From the NCBI RefSeq assembly GCF_007827815.1, contig NZ_VITH01000006.1:1-64000 (forward strand): a DNA stretch of 64,000 nucleotides, in the 5' to 3' direction. The DNA is from Azospirillum brasilense. Lineage in GTDB: Bacteria > Pseudomonadota > Alphaproteobacteria > Azospirillales > Azospirillaceae. How positions within the stretch are numbered: position 1 is the first letter of the stretch; each line of letters opens with the position of its first letter. Below, piece after piece: positions 32,260-40,726 of this stretch. The position numbers and the translations under genes are program-made. The notes below the pieces were generated by a model. The model saw only the letters and a program-made list of their open reading frames with translations, was not told the origin of the DNA and did not search any database.

Positions 32260-33318
32260 TCAGCCGACGATCTTGACCGTCTTCGGATCGAAGTTCTGGG
32301 CGGCGAAGGCGGCGTCCACCTTGCCGGCGATGGTCGTGTCGACGAACTTCGACACGTCCGGCAGGCGCGGCAGCAGCTTCGCCTCGACGCCCCATTCGGC
32401 GAGCTGGTTCAGCTTTTTGATCTGCTCTGCGGAGAGCGCCGCCTTGATGTCGGTGGGCGCCTTGGCGTTCCAGGCGGGGTCGTAGCCCGACGCCTTTTCC
32501 AGCACGGCCTCCGGGATGTTCTTCGCCGGCTCCAGCGAGCGGAACCATCCGTTGACGAGGTCGTGGTTCTGGCTGGCGAAGTACAGCGCCTGGGAGTTGG
32601 CGAGCAGGAAGCGCTCCGCCACCTCGGGCCGGTCCTTGAAGAAGCGGTTGTTCGCGGTCAGAACGATGACGGGAGTCAGATTCTCCGAGATCACCTGGGC
32701 GAAGCCCGCGTTCTCGAAGAAGCTCACGAACGGGTCGTAGGTGAAGAAGGCGTCGATCCGCTGCGCGCCCACCGCGTCGGCCAGCTCCGCCGGCCCGACA
32801 TTGACGAAGGTCATGTCGCGGCCAGGGGTGAGGCCGGCCTTGATCATCGCCTCCTGGGCGTTCTGGAAGGCGGTGATGCCGAAGGTGCCGTAGACCTGCT
32901 TGCCCTTCAGCCCGGCGACGTCGGTGATCCCCGACTTCTTGGTCACCAGCACCGCCGAGCGGAAGCGCGCCTGCGAGGCGATGGTGGTGACCGGCGCCCC
33001 GACCGCCATGGTGGTGACGGCGGCGAAGTCGGACAGCGTGCCGACATCGGCCGCGTTCGACACGATCGCCTCGTTCACCGCCGGCGAGGCGTTGAGCTGG
33101 ATCATGGTCATGCGCAGGCCGTTGCGGGCCGCGATGTCGGTGCGCATCAGCACATGGGCGATCTGGGCCGAGACGGTGGTGGTGTTGAACCAGCCCATCC
33201 TGACGACGTCCGCGCCCTGCGCGCGGAGGATCGCCGGCTTGGCGAGGGTTGCGGCGGCGGCGATGCCGGCGGCGAGCTGGCCGAAGCGACGGCGCGAGAG
33301 TGTCGAGGTCACGTTCAT
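32260..33318 (-). CDS. ABC transporter substrate-binding protein (NMT1/SsuA-like)
   Basis: The 352-residue periplasmic protein begins with a twin-arginine-like leader (STLSRRRFGQLAAGIAAAATLA, cut after ILRAQ). It has the NMT1/SsuA layout: VVRMGWFNTTTVSAQIAHVL, VSNAADVGTLSDFA, DVAGLKGKQVYGTFGITA and RIDAFFTYDPFVSFFENAG. Such proteins feed nitrate, sulfonate, taurine, thiamine-precursor or aromatic-substrate importers. ATG 33318 overlaps the ATPase stop (ATGA). An in-frame ATG at 33333 is possible. Context suggests a nitrile or related nitrogen compound. Confidence 0.87.
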   Translation of the reverse strand: MNVTSTLSRRRFGQLAAGIAAAATLAKPAILRAQGADVVRMGWFNTTTVSAQIAHVLMRTDIAARNGLRMTMIQLNASPAVNEAIVSNAADVGTLSDFAAVTTMAVGAPVTTIASQARFRSAVLVTKKSGITDVAGLKGKQVYGTFGITAFQNAQEAMIKAGLTPGRDMTFVNVGPAELADAVGAQRIDAFFTYDPFVSFFENAGFAQVISENLTPVIVLTANNRFFKDRPEVAERFLLANSQALYFASQNHDLVNGWFRSLEPAKNIPEAVLEKASGYDPAWNAKAPTDIKAALSAEQIKKLNQLAEWGVEAKLLPRLPDVSKFVDTTIAGKVDAAFAAQNFDPKTVKIVG

Positions 33319-34157
33319 TCCCCTTTTTGCCATTCGGGTTTCAGGGTCTCCCACAGGTCGTTGACCGTGGAGACGAACCAGGGATCGGAGCGCATCTCGG
33401 CCGTGCGGGGCCGCGGCAGCGGCACGGCGACCTCCTCGCGCACCCGGCCGGGCCGCGGGCTCATCACCACCACGCGGTCGGCCAGGAAAACCGCCTCGTC
33501 GATGCCGTGGGTGACGAAGATCACCGTCTTGCCGGCCTCGGACGAAATGCGGGCGATCTCCTCCTGCAGAAGCACGCGGGTCTGCGCGTCCAGCGCGCCG
33601 AACGGCTCGTCCATCAGCAGGATGTCGGGGTCCGGGGCGAGCGCGCGGGCGATGGCCGCCCGCTGCTTCATGCCGCCGGAGATCTGGTGCGGGTACTTCT
33701 CCTCGAAGCCGGTCAGCCGGACCATGTCGATCAGCGAGCGGGCGATCTCCGCGCGCTCCTTCTTCGCCATGCCCTTGGCCTTCAGGCCGAACTCCACGTT
33801 CTGCTGCACGGTCATCCAGCCGAACAACGCGTAGTCCTGGAAGACGACCGTGCGCGACGGGTCCGGCTTGACGATGGGGCGGCCGTTCTGCAGGAGCGTC
33901 CCGCTCGACGCCGACTGGAAACCGGCGACGATGCCGAGCAGGGTCGACTTTCCGCAGCCCGAGGGGCCGAGCAGCGAGATGAACTCGCCGCGGCGGATGC
34001 GCAGATCGACCCCGTCGAGCGCGACCACCATGTTGTCGGACGAGGTCCCGCCATAGACCTTGCCCAGATTCCGGATGTCGATCTGGATGTCGGCCGGCTG
34101 GGCCTGCGGTGAGCCGGGGGGCGGGGCGGGGGTCTTGAGTGCGGTGTTGGCGGCCAT
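33315..34157 (-). CDS. ABC transporter ATP-binding protein (SsuB/TauB-like)
   Basis: The 280-residue ATPase has Walker A GPSGCGKST at 64-72, Q-loop VFQDYALFGWMTV, signature ISGGMKQR from 159, Walker B ILLMDEPFGALD from 179 and an H-loop in FVTHGIDEA. This is the nitrate/sulfonate/taurine importer class. GAAGGA just upstream supports ATG 34157. A much longer open frame reaches 35090, but that extension is antisense-like translation of the permease gene in another frame. It sits between permease and binding-protein genes. Confidence 0.9.
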   Translation of the reverse strand: MAANTALKTPAPPPGSPQAQPADIQIDIRNLGKVYGGTSSDNMVVALDGVDLRIRRGEFISLLGPSGCGKSTLLGIVAGFQSASSGTLLQNGRPIVKPDPSRTVVFQDYALFGWMTVQQNVEFGLKAKGMAKKERAEIARSLIDMVRLTGFEEKYPHQISGGMKQRAAIARALAPDPDILLMDEPFGALDAQTRVLLQEEIARISSEAGKTVIFVTHGIDEAVFLADRVVVMSPRPGRVREEVAVPLPRPRTAEMRSDPWFVSTVNDLWETLKPEWQKGE

Positions 34158-34174
34158 GTTCCTTCGCCTCCTGC

Positions 34175-35014
34175 TCAATTGCGCTCGGAAGGCGCCCAGG
34201 CGTTCACCCGACGCTCGATCCGTTCGAGGACGGCGGACATGGCGAAGCCGACGAGACCGATGGCCACCATGCCCGCAACGACGTTGTTGATCTGGAACAG
34301 CATGCGCGACTGCTGGATCAGGTAGCCGAGGCCGGTCTGCGCCGCGATCAGCTCGGCGGTCACCACGCACATCCAGCCCACGCCCAGCGCGATCCGCAGA
34401 CCCGGCAGGATGATCGGCAGGGAGGCCGGGATCAGCACGTCGGTGAAGAGCTGCCAGGGCGTGGCACCCAGGCAGAGCGCTGCGTTCATTTGGTTCCGGT
34501 CGAGGCCGCGCACCGCTGTGTAGGTGGCGACGAAGGCCGGGAAGACGGCGCCGAGGAAGACCAGGAAGTAGGACGCGGCGTCGCCGAGCCCGAACCACAG
34601 GATGGTGATCGGGATCCAGGCGAGCGGCGGGATGGGGCGAAGCGCCTCGACCACCGGCCGCACGAAGTCCGCGACGCCGCGCCACCAGCCGCAGATCAGC
34701 CCGAGCGCCATGCCGACGACGCAGGCGAGCGCGAAGCCGACCGCCACCCGCTGCAGGCTGGCGCCGAGATGGACCCACAGCGAGCCGTCGAGCGCCATGT
34801 CCCACAGCGCCCCGGCCACCGCGACCGGCGACGGCAGCAGGAAGGCGTCGATGAGGCCGAGCGAGGTCAGCGCCTGCCAGACGGCGAAGAAGGCGGTGAG
34901 GCCCAGCGCCGCGCGGAAGGACCGGTCTGTCAGAATGCGGGGGCTCACGGCGCGGCGCGGCGCCCTCTGCATGAAAGGCGGCGGCGCCGCATGCGCTTTC
35001 GTGTTCGCTTCCAT
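34175..35014 (-). CDS. ABC transporter permease (SsuC/TauC-like)
   Basis: The 279-residue protein has about six TMs and the BPD-type EAA motif region (LCLGATPWQLFTDVLIPASLPIILPGLR). It is the first gene of the operon permease-ATPase-binding protein-flavin reductase-nitrilase. An AAGG sequence close to ATG 35014 supports this start; ATG 35032 in the same frame is an alternative. The gene is divergent from a TrmB-like regulator across 295 bp that contains two similar palindromes. Confidence 0.9.
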   Translation of the reverse strand: MEANTKAHAAPPPFMQRAPRRAVSPRILTDRSFRAALGLTAFFAVWQALTSLGLIDAFLLPSPVAVAGALWDMALDGSLWVHLGASLQRVAVGFALACVVGMALGLICGWWRGVADFVRPVVEALRPIPPLAWIPITILWFGLGDAASYFLVFLGAVFPAFVATYTAVRGLDRNQMNAALCLGATPWQLFTDVLIPASLPIILPGLRIALGVGWMCVVTAELIAAQTGLGYLIQQSRMLFQINNVVAGMVAIGLVGFAMSAVLERIERRVNAWAPSERN

Positions 35015-35092
35015 CACCTTCCCTCGTTCCACCGTTCGGCGCCGCCTCGCGGGACGTCAGCGTCCTTGGACGACCACAAAACGATGACAATG

Positions 35093-35106
35093 TCGGAAAA
35101 ATCCGT
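35093..35106. promoter_or_regulatory. Palindromic operator candidate 1 (transport/nitrilase operon side)
   Basis: TCGGAAAAATCCGT at 35093-35106 is a short dyad (CGGA-AAAA-TCCG core) 79 bp upstream of the permease start. It matches the second palindrome at 35236 at 11 of 14 positions. The surrounding 35090-35130 is AT-rich, as expected for a promoter. Confidence 0.45.
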
Positions 35107-35235
35107 CAATTCGAAAAATACAAATGAATGACGCTTAGCAGGCCGAAACTTGCCGATTTAGCGGGCATTCGGCGGGATGACAGCCCATTAAAGCGTCTTT
35201 CCACCAAGGGGGCCCCGCGAAGAGTCGGCAATTTA

Positions 35236-35249
35236 TCGGTAAAAACCGA
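35236..35249. promoter_or_regulatory. Palindromic operator candidate 2 (regulator side)
   Basis: TCGGTAAAAACCGA at 35236-35249 is a perfect dyad with an AAAA centre, 61 bp upstream of the regulator start GTG 35310. Its similarity to the site at 35093 suggests one regulator binding both promoters, most simply the TrmB-like protein encoded next to it. Confidence 0.45.
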
Positions 35250-35309
35250 CGATGGACGGGTGGCGCGGAATCGGGCATGTTGCGACGCGATTCAAAAGGG
35301 AGCACGTGG

Positions 35310-36059
35310 GTGAATCTCGAGGAGAAGCTGTCCCGGATCGGCATATCGGGGACGCTCTACAAGCTCTATCTGACGACGATCCGCCTTGGCGGGGGCTCCG
35401 TCACGGAGGTGGCCGCGGGCGCCGGCATGGCCCGCACCACGGCGCACGACGCCCTCGCCAAGCTGGAGGCGGAGGGGCTCGTCCGCTTCGTCGATCACGG
35501 CAAGCGCCGCTTTGTGGTCGCCCAGGACCCGGGCATCCTGCTGGAGCGCAGCGAGGCGCGGCGGCAGATGCTCGAGGACGTGATGCCGGTCCTGCGGTCG
35601 ATGTACCATCACGAGAACGGCCAGCCGAACGTCCGCTTCCACCCCGGCCCCGAAGGCATCCGCACCGTCCTCTGGGAGACGCTGAGCGGCGACGAGAAGG
35701 AACTGCGCGCCACCCTCTCCATGCGGGAGCTGATGGTCGAGCCGGGGCTGGAGGAGATGGAGCGCTATCTGAAGGAGCGGGCGCGGCGCGGCATCTGGCT
35801 GCGGGTGATCCGCTCGGAGGAGCGCGACATCGCGCCGATCTGGCCGTCGAGCCAGGAGGAGCGGCGCGAACTGCGCTACGCGCCCGCCACCTACAACCTC
35901 GCGATGACCTGCTTCATCCACGGCAGCAAGGTGTCGGTCATCTCGTCGGCCCGCGAGAGCTACGGCCTGATCCTCGACAGCGCCGATTTCGCGGCCTTCC
36001 AGGCGTCCATGTTCGATGCCATGTGGAGCCTGAGCACGCCGGCTCCGACCATCCCCTGA
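35310..36059 (+). CDS. TrmB-like HTH transcriptional regulator
   Basis: The 249-residue protein has an N-terminal winged HTH of TrmB type (residues about 8-72; LYKLYLTTIRLGGGSVTEVAAG, ARTTAHDALAKLEAEGLVRFVDHG). A C-terminal effector domain of the TrmB/PLD-like kind follows (VRFHPGPEGIRTVLWETLSGDEKELRATLSMREL). GTG 35310 is preceded by AAAGGGAG at 7-nt spacing, so I prefer it to the in-frame ATG 35277. Divergent transcription from the ABC/nitrilase operon and shared palindromes mark it as the likely local regulator. TrmB-type regulators are mostly archaeal, so this bacterial context is worth noting. Confidence 0.75.
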   Translation: MNLEEKLSRIGISGTLYKLYLTTIRLGGGSVTEVAAGAGMARTTAHDALAKLEAEGLVRFVDHGKRRFVVAQDPGILLERSEARRQMLEDVMPVLRSMYHHENGQPNVRFHPGPEGIRTVLWETLSGDEKELRATLSMRELMVEPGLEEMERYLKERARRGIWLRVIRSEERDIAPIWPSSQEERRELRYAPATYNLAMTCFIHGSKVSVISSARESYGLILDSADFAAFQASMFDAMWSLSTPAPTIP

Positions 36060-36072
36060 CCCGTCTCCGGGC

Positions 36073-36963
36073 CTAGTTGAGGAAGCGGTTCTCGCGCAGG
36101 CGGGCCACGGCGAGGTCCACGAAGGCCCTCACCTTGGCCGGCGCGTGGCGCCCCTCGGGGTGGAGGACGTGGATGGGCAGGGGCGGTTCCTCATGGTCGG
36201 CGAGCACGATGCGAAGCTCCCCGGCCAGCAGGGCCGGGCCGATCTGGTAATGGAGCACCCGGGCGAGGCCCCAGCCCGCCTTGGCGGTCGCGATCACCGC
36301 CTCGTTGGTGTTGCATTGCAGGACCGGGTCGATGGTCACCCGCTGGTCCCGCGCGAACCGCCACTCCGGCGAGGCCCAGGCGCCGGTCGACAGGGCGATG
36401 CGGTGGTGTCGGAGGTCGGCCGGCGTCTGCGGAACGCCGTGGCGTTCGAAATAGGCTGGGGCGCCGCAGACCACGCGCCGGACCGTGCCGACCCGGATCG
36501 CCGTGAACCCGGAATCCGGCAGGTGACCGATGCGCACGGCGACGTCGATGCCCTCTTCTACGATGTTCACCGGGCGGTCGATGAAGAAGGTCCGGGCGCG
36601 CATGCCGGGGTAGCGGTCCAGATACTCGGTCACGATCGGCAGCACATGGATCGGGCCGAACAGAGCGGAGGCGGTGACGGCGAGCGTCCCGGTCGGGGTG
36701 GCGTAGAAACCGCCCGCGGCGGCCTCCGCCTCCGTGATGTCCGACAGGATGCGGCGGCAGTCCTCGAGATAGCGTGATCCGGCCTCGGTGACCTTGACCG
36801 AGCGGGTGGTGCGCACGAACAGGCGGGCGCCGATGAGGTCCTCGAGGGCCGCCACGGCGCGCGTCGCCGCGGGCGCGCTGAGGTGCAGGAGGCGGGCGGC
36901 TTCGGCGAAGCTTTCCGCTTCTGCGACCTTCACGAAGATCCGCATCGCCTGCAGCCGGTCCAT
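36073..36963 (-). CDS. LysR-family transcriptional regulator (CrgA/AaeR-like subgroup)
   Basis: The 296-residue protein has the HTH MDRLQAMRIFVKVAEAESFAEAARLLHLSAPAATRAVAALE shape (residues 1-60) and a LysR effector domain (ALFGPIHVLPIV, FIDRPVNIVEEGIDVAVRIG, WGLARVLHYQI). It is last in a same-strand run with GST, the PPOX/FNR/2Fe-2S protein and the SnoaL-like protein. It may regulate them or be an independent unit. It converges with the TrmB-like gene with only 13 bp between stops. Confidence 0.87.
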   Translation of the reverse strand: MDRLQAMRIFVKVAEAESFAEAARLLHLSAPAATRAVAALEDLIGARLFVRTTRSVKVTEAGSRYLEDCRRILSDITEAEAAAGGFYATPTGTLAVTASALFGPIHVLPIVTEYLDRYPGMRARTFFIDRPVNIVEEGIDVAVRIGHLPDSGFTAIRVGTVRRVVCGAPAYFERHGVPQTPADLRHHRIALSTGAWASPEWRFARDQRVTIDPVLQCNTNEAVIATAKAGWGLARVLHYQIGPALLAGELRIVLADHEEPPLPIHVLHPEGRHAPAKVRAFVDLAVARLRENRFLN

Positions 36964-37003
36964 GCGCGCCCCCGTTTCGCCGCGTCTCCGTCACAGTCTG
37001 TGG

Positions 37004-37018
37004 CCGAAGAGGCTTCGG
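37004..37018 (-). terminator. Small hairpin between the SnoaL-like and LysR genes
   Basis: CCGAAG-AGG-CTTCGG forms a 6-bp stem with a 3-nt loop, 28 bp past the SnoaL-like gene's stop. There is no T-run; weak terminator or processing-site candidate. Confidence 0.25.
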
Positions 37019-37045
37019 ATGGCAACCTCCGACTCCTCCGCCGCG

Positions 37046-37510
37046 TCAGAAGCCGAAATGGCTGAGGCCCGGATGGTCGTCCGGACGGCGGCCCAGCGGC
37101 CAGTGGAACTTGCGGTCGGCTTCGGCGATCGGGTGCTCGTTGATGCTGGCGTGGCGGACGCGCATCAGCCCGTCCTCGGCGAACTCCCAATTCTCGTTGC
37201 CGTAGGCGCGGAACCACTGGCCGCTGTCGTCGTGGTACTCGTAGGCGTAGCGCACGGCGATGCGGTTGCCTCCGAACGCCCACAGCTCCTTGATCAGCCG
37301 GTAGTCCAGCTCGCGGTTCCACTTGCGGGTCAGGAAGGCCTCGACCTCGGCGCGGCCGTTGGCGAACTCCGCGCGGTTCCGCCAGCGCGTGTCGGTGGTG
37401 TAGGCCAGCGCGACCTTGGCGGGGTCGCGGCTGTTCCAGCCGTCTTCCGCCAGACGGACCTTTTCGATGGCGGATTCTTCACTGAAGGGGGGCAGGGGAG
37501 GACGGGACAT
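37046..37510 (-). CDS. DUF1348 / SnoaL-like (NTF2-fold) protein
   Basis: The 154-residue protein matches the DUF1348 family of the NTF2/SnoaL superfamily ([76 protein letters not shown]). These small cone-shaped proteins act as enzymes or binding proteins; the function of this family is not established. It lies 48 bp after the PPOX/FNR/2Fe-2S gene on the same strand. A conserved Trp/Arg-rich core and the His-containing end are kept. Confidence 0.8.
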   Translation of the reverse strand: MSRPPLPPFSEESAIEKVRLAEDGWNSRDPAKVALAYTTDTRWRNRAEFANGRAEVEAFLTRKWNRELDYRLIKELWAFGGNRIAVRYAYEYHDDSGQWFRAYGNENWEFAEDGLMRVRHASINEHPIAEADRKFHWPLGRRPDDHPGLSHFGF

Positions 37511-37558
37511 GGGGAACTCCTGTCGTTTTACGGGGGAGGGGAAGGGTGAAGGGGCAGG

Positions 37559-39637
37559 TCAGAGCGCGAGCTGAAGGGGAGCGTCCTCGCCGGTCTCCGC
37601 TTCGGCGGGCACGGCGCAGCACAGCAGCACCTCGTCCGCGGCGACCGCGGCGCTCGGCTCCTTGACGTAGGTGATGGCGCCCTTGAGCAGCTTGGTGCGG
37701 CAGGTTCCGCAGGTGCCCTCGCGGCAACTGAAGGCGGGATCGAGGCCGCGCGCTTCGGCGAGGTCGAGCAGCGTGCCGGAGCCGGGTGTCCAGCGCGCTT
37801 CCTTGAGCGTGTTCATGAAGGCGACCGGCACCGGCTTAGTCGAGGGCGGCCGGCGCGCCGGTGCGGCGGCGGTTTCCATGGTCTGACCCGTCCGCTTCAG
37901 CGACGACGGCCCGAACGCCTCGGCGTGAATCCGGTCGTCGGCGATGTTGAGGCCGCGCAGGCCATCGTAGAGCGCCTGGGTGAAGGCGGGGGGGCCGCAG
38001 ACGTAGAAGTCGTAGTCGTTGAAGCCGAGGATGCGCGTCAGCAGCGCCATGTCGATGCGGCCCACGGCGTCGCAATCGACGCCCGGTGCGGCCTCGCCGG
38101 GGTCGCTGAGGACGCGGACGAGCCGGACGGCGCCGTTCGCCGCCGTGACGAGGTCGGCGATTTCCCGGTCAAAGGGGCGCTCCGCCGTGGAGCGCGCGGC
38201 GTGGACCAGGATCGTCGGGCGGATGCGCTGCGTGCGCAGTCCCTCATAGACCACGTGGCGCAGCATGGCGAGCAGCGGCGTGATGCCGACGCCGCCGGCC
38301 AGCAGCACCGCCGGCCGCGTCGCGCGGGCGTCGATGGTGAAGCCGCCCGCCGGCCCGCGCGCTTCGATGACGTCGCCGATCCGGACATGGTCGTGCAGAT
38401 GCCGCGACACCAGCCCCTCGCGCTTGACGCTGATGCGGTGGATCCCGTCCGACGGGGCGACCGACAGCGTGTAGGTTCGGACCACCGGCTTCTCGGCGCC
38501 CGCCGGGGTGACGCGGATGGGCAGATGCTGGCCGGCCAGATGCGGCGGCAGCCCGGCGCCGTCGGTCGGCCGCAGATGGAAGGAGCGGATGGAGGCGCTT
38601 TCCTCCACGATGTCCGTCACCGTCATCGGCCGCCAGCGCGTCGCCGTTTCCTCGGCGCGCAGCCGGTCGGCGGCTTGGCTCCAGTCGCCGGTCATCAGGG
38701 AGCTGGGCGACCAGCCGTCCGCCCGCAGCGTCCAGCGCAGGGCCAGGGCGCCGCGCCGGCGGACGATCTTGCGCGCCTTGAACGTCCACAGCCGCTCGGC
38801 GCCCTGGAAGGCGGCGATCTCCGGCGACTCCAGGACCAAAGCGGCGTCGCCGGTCATCTGCAGCAGGTCGCCGCTGGCGAAATCGACGAAGAGCAGCCCC
38901 GCCTTGCCATTGAGCAGGATGTTGCCGAGCGTGGCGAAGAAGAGGTTGCCGTCGAAGTCGGGAATGGTGAGCGTGCCGTCCCCGGCCACCCGGACGAACC
39001 CGGCCTTGCCACCGCGGTGCGACACGTCGACCTGCCGATGGTCGCCACGGTCGGCGTAGGAGGCGACGAAGAAGGCGTCCGCCGCGTCGATCACCGCCCG
39101 CGCCGCCGGATCGAGGGCCGTCATCTCCTCGACGGGACCGGCGAAGGGCTGGGCGGGGTCGCGGGCCAGCGTGGCGTCGCGCAGTTGGATGTAGCGGGGG
39201 CAGTTGCCGAAACTCTGGTCGACCGCGACGCGGAAGCCCGCGGGCATTGTCGAGGCGACGCCGTTCATGCGGTTGCGCCGCCGCGTGTTCATCTCGATGC
39301 CGAGGAGGCCGACCGGCGCCCTGTCGGTCAGTCCGGCCGCTGCAGGATCGCCAGCGCTCGGGCGCGCGGCGATGTCGAGAAGGGTCGGCGACGGCGAGGA
39401 CAGGAAGCCGGGCCGGCCTTCCAGCACGGTCGCCCACGCATCGCCGTCCGGGTCGGCGCTGCCGATCACGAGGAAGGGGAGCTGGGCGTAGAAGTCGCGG
39501 TGCTGGTCGGGCATGAAGTCGCGGATGACCCGCTGCCCGACCATCGCCATCCGCTCGGCGACGCCGGCACCGACTTTTTCCTGCAGGAACGTCTCGCCCT
39601 CATGCCAGATCGGCAGCGGCTTCGCGGTCTCGCCCAT
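37559..39637 (-). CDS. Three-domain protein: PPOX-like split barrel + FAD/NAD oxidoreductase + C-terminal 2Fe-2S ferredoxin
   Basis: In 692 residues: a pyridoxamine-phosphate-oxidase-like N-terminal part (about 1-300; FLVIGSADPDGDAWATVL, GFVRVAGDGTLTIPDFDGN, GLLFVDFASGDLLQMTG), a ferredoxin-reductase-like middle (about 320-575; RTYTLSVAP for FAD, GGVGITPLLAML for NAD(P)H, DFYVCGPPAF), and a plant-type 2Fe-2S domain with Cys638, Cys643, Cys646 and Cys673/674 (CREGTCGTC...LLCC). All three electron-transfer elements are in one chain, so electrons could run NAD(P)H-FAD-2Fe-2S and on to the N-terminal flavin site or a partner. It follows a GST gene. Its substrate is unknown; stress or xenobiotic reduction is a guess. 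Confidence 0.85.
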   Translation of the reverse strand: MGETAKPLPIWHEGETFLQEKVGAGVAERMAMVGQRVIRDFMPDQHRDFYAQLPFLVIGSADPDGDAWATVLEGRPGFLSSPSPTLLDIAARPSAGDPAAAGLTDRAPVGLLGIEMNTRRRNRMNGVASTMPAGFRVAVDQSFGNCPRYIQLRDATLARDPAQPFAGPVEEMTALDPAARAVIDAADAFFVASYADRGDHRQVDVSHRGGKAGFVRVAGDGTLTIPDFDGNLFFATLGNILLNGKAGLLFVDFASGDLLQMTGDAALVLESPEIAAFQGAERLWTFKARKIVRRRGALALRWTLRADGWSPSSLMTGDWSQAADRLRAEETATRWRPMTVTDIVEESASIRSFHLRPTDGAGLPPHLAGQHLPIRVTPAGAEKPVVRTYTLSVAPSDGIHRISVKREGLVSRHLHDHVRIGDVIEARGPAGGFTIDARATRPAVLLAGGVGITPLLAMLRHVVYEGLRTQRIRPTILVHAARSTAERPFDREIADLVTAANGAVRLVRVLSDPGEAAPGVDCDAVGRIDMALLTRILGFNDYDFYVCGPPAFTQALYDGLRGLNIADDRIHAEAFGPSSLKRTGQTMETAAAPARRPPSTKPVPVAFMNTLKEARWTPGSGTLLDLAEARGLDPAFSCREGTCGTCRTKLLKGAITYVKEPSAAVAADEVLLCCAVPAEAETGEDAPLQLAL

Positions 39638-39662
39638 ATTCCGTCTCCCCGGTGAAAGAAGC

Positions 39663-39682
39663 GGGCGCGCCGGCGCGCGCCC
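39663..39682 (-). terminator. GC hairpin between GST and the three-domain oxidoreductase gene
   Basis: GGGCGCGC and GCGCGCCC form an 8-bp stem with a CGGC loop in the 55-bp gap between the GST stop and the next start. It may partly terminate or stabilise GST mRNA. Confidence 0.3.
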
Positions 39683-39692
39683 TGGCGGCGCG

Positions 39693-40307
39693 TCAGGCGG
39701 CGGTGAGTCCGGCCGGCGTCTGGGCGAAGGGGACGAAGCCCGGCAGCGCCTCGACCCGGCGGAGGAAGGCGTTGACCGCCGGATAGCCCGACAGATCGAC
39801 GTTGCCCTCCGGGGCGCGGGCGACGTAGCTGTAGATGGCGACGTCGGCGATCGTCGGCTGGACGCCGACCAGCCAGTCGCGGCCGGACAGGTGGCTGTCG
39901 AGCCGCTTCAGCAGGGTGTGGGCGCGGCCGATGACCTCATCGGGGTTGAAGCCGGCGCCGAACACCGTGACCAGCCGCGCCGCCGCCGGGCCGTAGGCAA
40001 CCTCGCCGGCCGCGACCGACAGCCAGCGTTGGACGGCCGCCGCGTTCCGCGCGTCCTCGGGCAGCCAGTCGCTGCGGCCGGCCTTCTTCGCCAGATAGAC
40101 CAGGATGGCGTTCGAGTCCGAGACGACCACGCCGTCGTCCTCCAGCACGGGCACCTGACCGAACGGGTTCAGCGCCAGGAATTCGGGAGTCTTGTGCGCG
40201 CCCGCCTTCAGGTCGACCTCGACCAACTCATGCGGCAATCCGAGCAGGGAGACGAACAGACGGGCGCGGTGCGCATGGCCCGACAGCGGGTGATGATAGA
40301 GCTTCAT
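39693..40307 (-). CDS. Glutathione S-transferase
   Basis: The 204-residue protein has a thioredoxin-fold N-terminal domain ([63 protein letters not shown]) and an all-helical C-terminal domain ([18 protein letters not shown]). The cis-Pro VPVLEDD and SDSNAI elements are the glutathione-binding signature. AGGAG 8 nt upstream supports ATG 40307. It is first in a minus-strand series with a flavin/2Fe-2S oxidoreductase, hinting at detoxification. Confidence 0.9.
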   Translation of the reverse strand: MKLYHHPLSGHAHRARLFVSLLGLPHELVEVDLKAGAHKTPEFLALNPFGQVPVLEDDGVVVSDSNAILVYLAKKAGRSDWLPEDARNAAAVQRWLSVAAGEVAYGPAAARLVTVFGAGFNPDEVIGRAHTLLKRLDSHLSGRDWLVGVQPTIADVAIYSYVARAPEGNVDLSGYPAVNAFLRRVEALPGFVPFAQTPAGLTAA

Positions 40308-40470
40308 GGCTGACTCCTGCGATGCCGGCCGGGACCATCCCGATCCGCACACCGAGAGTGCGCCTGTCAGCCGATCATCGGAATGACCCGGTTTGGCAGT
40401 TCATCATTACAGCCAGCGCAATAATGCCGGTTGGGGTGGGGCGTTCGGCGGGAGTGCGTTCGGCGTTTAA

Positions 40471-40614
40471 CCCCTCTCCCGTCCCGGGAGAGGGTGCCCG
40501 CGGAGCGGGCGGGTGAGGGTAAAGCCAAGGATCGGTGGACCAAGCCTTGTCGGCACCCTCACCCTTCCCGCGCTTCGCGCGGGCCCCTCCCCTCTCCCAG
40601 GGCGGGAGAGGGGG
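40471..40614. repeat. REP/BIME-like long inverted repeat
   Basis: The left arm (40471-40520) and right arm (about 40555-40614) are imperfect inverted copies: CCCCTCTCCCGTCCCGGGAG against its reverse complement at the right end, and GGGTGAGGGT against ACCCTCACCC inside. Each arm contains its own small hairpin (GGGAGAGGG/CCCTCTCCC; CCCGCGC/GCGCGGG). This is the familiar proteobacterial extragenic palindromic type. It lies between the GST promoter and the GntR gene. The remainder of the 40308-40726 gap holds the GntR operator and otherwise nothing clear. Confidence 0.6.
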
Positions 40615-40678
40615 GCAATCGCAACAATTCTAGATGACCGCTCAGACCGGCTTGACCTGCGCCCGCCTCCACGGCATT

Positions 40679-40694
40679 ATGATGCATCATACAT
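40679..40694. promoter_or_regulatory. GntR-type operator in front of the GntR gene
   Basis: ATGATGCATCATACAT contains the perfect palindrome ATGATGCATCAT. The same 16-mer recurs with one change at 41458-41473, before the kinase gene. It lies 33 bp upstream of the regulator's ATG, fitting autoregulation. Confidence 0.6.
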
Positions 40695-40726
40695 CAGATG
40701 ACCGGCAACGGCGGGAAGGGCGGAGG

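Noticed and set aside
33315..35090. A 591-codon fusion of ATPase and an N-terminal extension
   Set aside because: The extension is the permease gene read in another frame; a ribosome binding site and ATG at 34157 give a normal-length ATPase.
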